Shown here: piece after piece, positions 59,689-64,000 of the stretch
Position numbering within the stretch: the first letter of the stretch is position 1
How the letters are laid out: each line of letters starts with the position of its first letter
DNA from: Winogradskyella sp.
GTDB taxonomy: Bacteria; Bacteroidota; Bacteroidia; Flavobacteriales; Flavobacteriaceae
DNA: 64,000 nucleotides
Assembly (NCBI RefSeq): GCF_028282165.1
Contig: NZ_JANQIM010000009.1
Location: 1-64,000, forward strand
Direction: 5' to 3'
The notes under the pieces: generated by a model
Database searches by the model: none
Seen by the model: only the letters and a program-made list of their open reading frames with translations
What the model was told of the DNA's origin: nothing
Program-made: the position numbers and the translations under genes

Positions 59689-60435
59689 ATGAAAAAGAAG
59701 TTAGAATCAGAATTAATCAGCATCGCGCATAGGATTCTAAAACTAAAGGGGAGAGAAGACGTCAATAGAATGCACGAAGAAGTTGCTAAACTTTATGAAA
59801 AGTTGACCGTCTTAAAGTTTGCCCAAGAAAATTTTGAGGATGATATGCCAACTATTGGCAATGACTCATCATTTTTTGATATGTTAGATACTGCCTTTAA
59901 TAATAAAGTGAGCGACAATATAGAAATTGGGAATAAGACTTATATCAATTTAGATGAGGTTGAAGATGATGGTATTATGGAACCTGTGATGGAAAAAATT
60001 AAAGATATGGTCGCTCAAATGCCTGAAGAGACACAACAAGTCGATATGATGATCGAAGAGGCAGTAACTAAGGAAAAACCCACAACGATAGAATTCGAGA
60101 ATATAAGTTCGGATTTTGCGGATTTGCCAGAGTTTGAACCAATCGAAGAAGCCCAAAAGCGTGAGGCTGAACAGACAAAAAAATCTTTAAACGAAAGACT
60201 TAAAGGCAATAGTCTTAAAATAGATTTGAATAATAAGCTAGCGTTTATTAAGCATTTGTTTGAAGGGAAAAATGAAGATTATGAACGCGTCATTTCTCAA
60301 ATCAATACAACAGCCTCTTTTGAAGAAGCTCAAAACTTTATTTACCAATTAGTGAAGCCAGATTATAACAACTGGGAAGGCAAAGAAGACTATGAAGAGC
60401 GCTTTATTGAAATCGTTGAGGGTAAATTCCATTAA
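59689..60435 (+). CDS. Conserved hypothetical protein
   Basis: 248 aa acidic/helical; coupled to the downstream DoxX gene by a TAATG overlap. Confidence 0.75.
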   Translation: MKKKLESELISIAHRILKLKGREDVNRMHEEVAKLYEKLTVLKFAQENFEDDMPTIGNDSSFFDMLDTAFNNKVSDNIEIGNKTYINLDEVEDDGIMEPVMEKIKDMVAQMPEETQQVDMMIEEAVTKEKPTTIEFENISSDFADLPEFEPIEEAQKREAEQTKKSLNERLKGNSLKIDLNNKLAFIKHLFEGKNEDYERVISQINTTASFEEAQNFIYQLVKPDYNNWEGKEDYEERFIEIVEGKFH

Positions 60436-60791
60436 TGCGCATTAAACAAATTATATACTGGGTAAGTTCTGTTGTTTTATGTGGAATTTTCGCTTATTCA
60501 GCTTACATGTACTTTGTTAAGACAGAAATGATTAAAGGTTTTTTTGAAAGCTTTAATTACCCAACATATATTGTTATTCCGTTAGCAGTTTTAAAAGTCA
60601 TTGGCGTAGTCATTATCCTATGGCGACCGAATAAATGGCTAACCGAATGGGCTTATGCTGGTTTTTTCTTTGATTTGGTATTAGCTACAGCGGCACATCA
60701 TTATGCAGGCCATGGTATTTTTGGTTTTTCACTTTATGGGCTCATTGCTATTTTCCCGTCATATTTCTTAGGAAAATATATTAGAGACTAA
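60435..60791 (+). CDS. DoxX-like membrane protein
   Basis: 118 aa with four hydrophobic segments; IYWVSSVVLCGIFAYSAYMYF. Confidence 0.75.
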   Translation: MRIKQIIYWVSSVVLCGIFAYSAYMYFVKTEMIKGFFESFNYPTYIVIPLAVLKVIGVVIILWRPNKWLTEWAYAGFFFDLVLATAAHHYAGHGIFGFSLYGLIAIFPSYFLGKYIRD

Positions 60792-61465
60792 TGAACAGTA
60801 GACTTTATCTCGTACCCACTCCAATAGGAAATTTAAAGGACATCACCTTTAGAGCTATTGAAGTTTTAAATGACGTTGATTTAATTTTAGCCGAAGACAC
60901 CAGAACTTCTGGAAAGCTCTTAAAACATTTTCAGATTTCAACACCAATGCAAAGCCATCATATGCACAATGAGCATAAAACGGTTGATGCTTTGGTAAAA
61001 AAATTAAAATCAGGAATATCAATTGCTGTCATTAGCGATGCTGGGACTCCAGCCATTTCAGATCCTGGATTTTTATTGGTAAGGGCTTGTGTAGAACACA
61101 ATATTGATGTTGAATGTCTACCAGGTGCTACGGCTTTTGTGCCTGCCTTGGTGAATAGTGGTCTACCTAACGATAAGTTTGTGTTTGAAGGCTTTTTACC
61201 CGTAAAAAAAGGACGTCAAACAAGATTGCAGTTACTGGCAGAAGAAACTCGAACCATGATTTTTTACGAAAGTCCACACAAGCTAATAAAAACATTATCA
61301 AATTTCTGTGAGTATTTTGGTGAGGATCGACCAGTTTCGGTATCTCGAGAATTAACCAAACTCTATGAAGAAACGATTAGAGGCAGAGCAAAAGAGGTTT
61401 TGGATCATTATACCAATAAACCACCAAAAGGAGAAATTGTCATTGTGGTTGGCGGGAAAAAATGA
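60791..61465 (+). CDS. rsmI: 16S rRNA (cytidine(1402)-2'-O)-methyltransferase
   Basis: LYLVPTPIGNLKDITFRAIEVL; AEDTRTSGKLLKHF; SDAGTPAISDPG. Confidence 0.97.
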   Translation: MNSRLYLVPTPIGNLKDITFRAIEVLNDVDLILAEDTRTSGKLLKHFQISTPMQSHHMHNEHKTVDALVKKLKSGISIAVISDAGTPAISDPGFLLVRACVEHNIDVECLPGATAFVPALVNSGLPNDKFVFEGFLPVKKGRQTRLQLLAEETRTMIFYESPHKLIKTLSNFCEYFGEDRPVSVSRELTKLYEETIRGRAKEVLDHYTNKPPKGEIVIVVGGKK

Positions 61466-61470
61466 AGCTT

Positions 61471-61500
61471 CTGTCACACTGAGTGCAGTCGGAGTGTCTC
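61471..61500 (+). repeat. REP-like hairpin between rsmI and the UDG-like gene
   Basis: CTGTCACACTGAGTGCAGTCGGAGTGTCTC with ACACT/AGTGT stem. Confidence 0.7.
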
Positions 61501-61515
61501 AACACAGACTATTAA

Positions 61516-62079
61516 ATGAAAGAACTACTTCACAATATCAGCCAATGCACCATTTGCAAGGCCCATTTACCCTTGGGACCACGACCAGTAGTTACGGCGC
61601 ATCCCAACTCAAAAATTGTCATTATTGGGCAAGCACCAGGAACCAAAGTCCATCAATCTGGAATTCCTTGGGACGACCAAAGTGGCAAGAAGCTAAGACA
61701 ATGGCTTAATGTTACTGACGAACAATTTTACAATACCGAAAACTTTGCCATTATCCCCATGGGTTTTTGTTATCCTGGCAAAGCCAAAACAGGCGATTTA
61801 CCACCACGACCAGAATGTGCGCCGCAATGGCACGAACTTTTATTTGATAATATGTCACATTTGGAGCTGGTAATTTTAATTGGAGCTTATGCGCAGAATT
61901 ATTATTTAGATGATAAAAAGAACTTAACGGAACGTGTTGGCGATTACAAAAGTTATTTGCCCATGTATTTTCCCATTCCGCATCCATCACCAACCAATCG
62001 CTTTTGGCGTGCCAAAAATCCTTGGTTTGAGGAATTGGTGGTGCCTGAGTTGCATATAATTATAAATAACATTATTTAG
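61516..62079 (+). CDS. Uracil-DNA glycosylase family protein
   Basis: IVIIGQAPGTKVHQSGIPWDDQSGKKLRQWL; PIPHPSPTNRFW. Confidence 0.87.
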   Translation: MKELLHNISQCTICKAHLPLGPRPVVTAHPNSKIVIIGQAPGTKVHQSGIPWDDQSGKKLRQWLNVTDEQFYNTENFAIIPMGFCYPGKAKTGDLPPRPECAPQWHELLFDNMSHLELVILIGAYAQNYYLDDKKNLTERVGDYKSYLPMYFPIPHPSPTNRFWRAKNPWFEELVVPELHIIINNII

Positions 62080-62285
62080 TCTATCATTTTTATACAAAAA
62101 CGATTAGCTAATTTTTTAGATTATTAGAAAATACTATCAAATGCATTTGAATATCATAAATACTAAAAAATGATAATCAAAAAGGTTTGATGTCAATATA
62201 TTTACGTAAATTTACTTTGTCTATCAAAAAAAACAATTTATTAACATCAAAATAGTTAGGTGTTAATAAGTTAAGATCAAATAAA

Positions 62286-63410
62286 ATGGATTTAAATTTT
62301 GAAAAAGCAGTTGACTATCATTATGGTCAATTCCCCCCCTACGAATTAAAATATGATAAATTCATAAATGAATTGATAAGAGCTACAGATGCAATTGCAA
62401 GATATGATCAAATGTTAAAAAATATGCATAATAGTGAAATACTTCTAGCTCCTTTAAGAAATCAAGAGGCTGTACTATCTTCTAGAATGGAGGGAACTAT
62501 AAGTACAATTGACGAGATATTACAATTTGAAGCAGACGTTGAGGGTGTTCCTAATAAAAATTCGAATTTTAGGTCAGATGTTTTTGAAACAATCTTATAT
62601 CAAAGAGCATTGATTAATGCACAAAAAGCTTTGGAAGATGGATACAAATTTTCTAAAAGTTTAATAAAAACAATGCATCAACAATTATTGTTTTTTGGGA
62701 GAGGGGCAACAAAATCACCTGGTAGATTTAAGCACGAACAAAATTATTTAGCAGATAAGCTTAAAAGAAATATTCTATTTGTTCCGATTAGCCCTGAAAA
62801 ATTAGATGAAGGTATTGAAGCTTTGATGAAATATTTAGATGAAGAGACTGCTCATCCAGTTCTTATTAAGACAGCTTTAATGCACGTTGAATTTGAAGCG
62901 TTGCATCCTTTTCAAGATGGTAATGGAAGAATAGGAAGAATACTAATTACACTTTATCTTTGGTCTTCTGGGATAATATCTGCACCGCATTTTTATATCA
63001 GTGGATATTTAGAGGAGAATAAGGATTTATATATAGACACAATGAGAAATGTTTCAAAGAATGGCGACTGGGAGAGTTGGTGTGCATTTTTCTTAAATGC
63101 TGTAGAGAATCAAGCTATGAGAAATTTAGAAATAGCAGAGAAGATTAAAGATCTTTATGAAGAAATGAAAAGTATATTTTCAGAAGTTCTGTCTTCAAAA
63201 TATAGCGTAAACGCTTTAGACTATATTTTTACTAATCCAATATTTAGAAACAATAAGTTTACTTCAAATAGTGGAATACCAGCACCTACGGCATCTAGAT
63301 TTACCAGAACTTTGTTAGAAAATGAATTGATTATTACTAGAGAAGAGTCATCTGGAAGAAGAGCAGCTCTTTATTCTTTTGAGCCATTAATGAGACTAGT
63401 TAGAGTATAA
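62286..63410 (+). CDS. Fic family protein, class II-like, with N-terminal inhibitory motif
   Basis: HPFQDGNGRIGR Fic motif; SSRMEGT fits (S/T)xxxE(G/N) inhibitory motif; winged-helix-like C-terminus. Confidence 0.94.
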   Translation: MDLNFEKAVDYHYGQFPPYELKYDKFINELIRATDAIARYDQMLKNMHNSEILLAPLRNQEAVLSSRMEGTISTIDEILQFEADVEGVPNKNSNFRSDVFETILYQRALINAQKALEDGYKFSKSLIKTMHQQLLFFGRGATKSPGRFKHEQNYLADKLKRNILFVPISPEKLDEGIEALMKYLDEETAHPVLIKTALMHVEFEALHPFQDGNGRIGRILITLYLWSSGIISAPHFYISGYLEENKDLYIDTMRNVSKNGDWESWCAFFLNAVENQAMRNLEIAEKIKDLYEEMKSIFSEVLSSKYSVNALDYIFTNPIFRNNKFTSNSGIPAPTASRFTRTLLENELIITREESSGRRAALYSFEPLMRLVRV

Positions 63411-63468
63411 TTTTATCTTAATATGAAATTATCTAAATAGTCTAACACTCGAGATTCCTGCTGTAGTT

Positions 63469-63489
63469 TATCTTGAGCGAAGTCGAAGG
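63469..63489 (+). repeat. REP-like element, degenerate copy
   Basis: TATCTTGAGCGAAGTCGAAGG. Confidence 0.55.
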
Positions 63490-63530
63490 GCCGGAATGAC
63501 AAGCTGAGAACCGCAAATGCCTACTGCAAA

Positions 63531-64000
63531 CTAATAAATCGTCCCATCATGCTTACCCTTTTCCCAACCATGTTTACCCAGGTATTGGTCGGCACTTTCA
63601 ACCGCACCTGTTTCGATATCAGTACCCATAGAATCGTTCCAACGGTTGAGGTAACCAAACAAAGAAATCACACCGAGCATCTCTACGATTTCACCTTCGT
63701 CCCAATGCGCATACAACCGTTTTTTAATGTCCGCATCCACGGCATTTGGTACTAAAGAAGCGGCTAAACTAAAATCCAAAGCCGCGCGTTCCGCCTCAGA
63801 AAATGCAGGATGTGTTCTGTAGTCCCAAATATTATCAAGCTGCTCTTGTTCCGCTCCGTAACGCTCCGCTGCTCTAATAGCATGGGCTTGGCAATAACGA
63901 CACCCAGTAGAATTACTACTAACCCAAGCAATCATGCGTTTTAATGCTGAGGTTACGCGACCTTCATTGGCCATAACGGCTTTATTCAAATTAATAAAAG
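63531..64000 (-). CDS. Carboxymuconolactone decarboxylase/AhpD-like family protein, 5' end probably beyond the window
   Basis: SSNSTGCRYCQAHAIRAAERYG (CxxCxxH); frame stays open to the window edge. Confidence 0.82.
   Translation of the reverse strand, partial: FINLNKAVMANEGRVTSALKRMIAWVSSNSTGCRYCQAHAIRAAERYGAEQEQLDNIWDYRTHPAFSEAERAALDFSLAASLVPNAVDADIKKRLYAHWDEGEIVEMLGVISLFGYLNRWNDSMGTDIETGAVESADQYLGKHGWEKGKHDGTIY

Noticed and set aside
61365-61709. 114-aa ORF between rsmI and the UDG-like gene
   Set aside because: Overlaps both real genes out of frame and reads through the REP-like element.
1-64000. CRISPR arrays, prophage, IS transposases, rRNA
   Set aside because: No regularly spaced repeats, phage structural or integrase genes, DDE/Y1 transposases or rRNA sequence recognised in the window.

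Overview
This 64-kb window looks like a Bacteroidota/Flavobacteriaceae chromosome. Evidence: TAnnTTTG-type -7 boxes, type IX secretion (T9SS) C-terminal tails, TonB-dependent outer-membrane receptors, many lipoproteins, and the flavobacterial run ribE/pdxA/DUF177/rpmF/fabH/accB/accC. Most of it is ordinary housekeeping (lepA, dusB, rbfA, mce, asd, mscL, alr, tdk, rsmI) plus secreted enzymes. Four areas stand out. (1) About 36.99-46.82 kb is a compact operon coding for a type III PKS, a dedicated fatty-acid-like set (FabL-like SDR, FabZ-like dehydratase, KAS, ACP, PPTase), an FAD oxidoreductase, a SAM methyltransferase and an MMPL/RND exporter; this is probably a lipidic polyketide pathway with unknown product. 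(2) The same operon carries a stand-alone GIY-YIG ORF bracketed by inverted REP-like hairpins. The two hairpins differ by compensatory stem substitutions, and relatives of the hairpin occur elsewhere in the window, so this is a candidate undescribed small repeat/nuclease element. (3) About 20.15-25.95 kb codes for an I-x-S-x-S-N repeat protein, a LytS-type histidine kinase, a degenerate partner kinase lacking the H-box His, a LytTR regulator and a serine hydrolase, with several perfect dyads in the last intergenic gap. (4) About 25.98-26.80 kb is a small XRE regulator module with repeated TTTACAC operators, flanked by imperfect direct repeats. No rRNA, CRISPR array, IS transposase or prophage was seen. 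All family calls come from motif recognition, not database searches.
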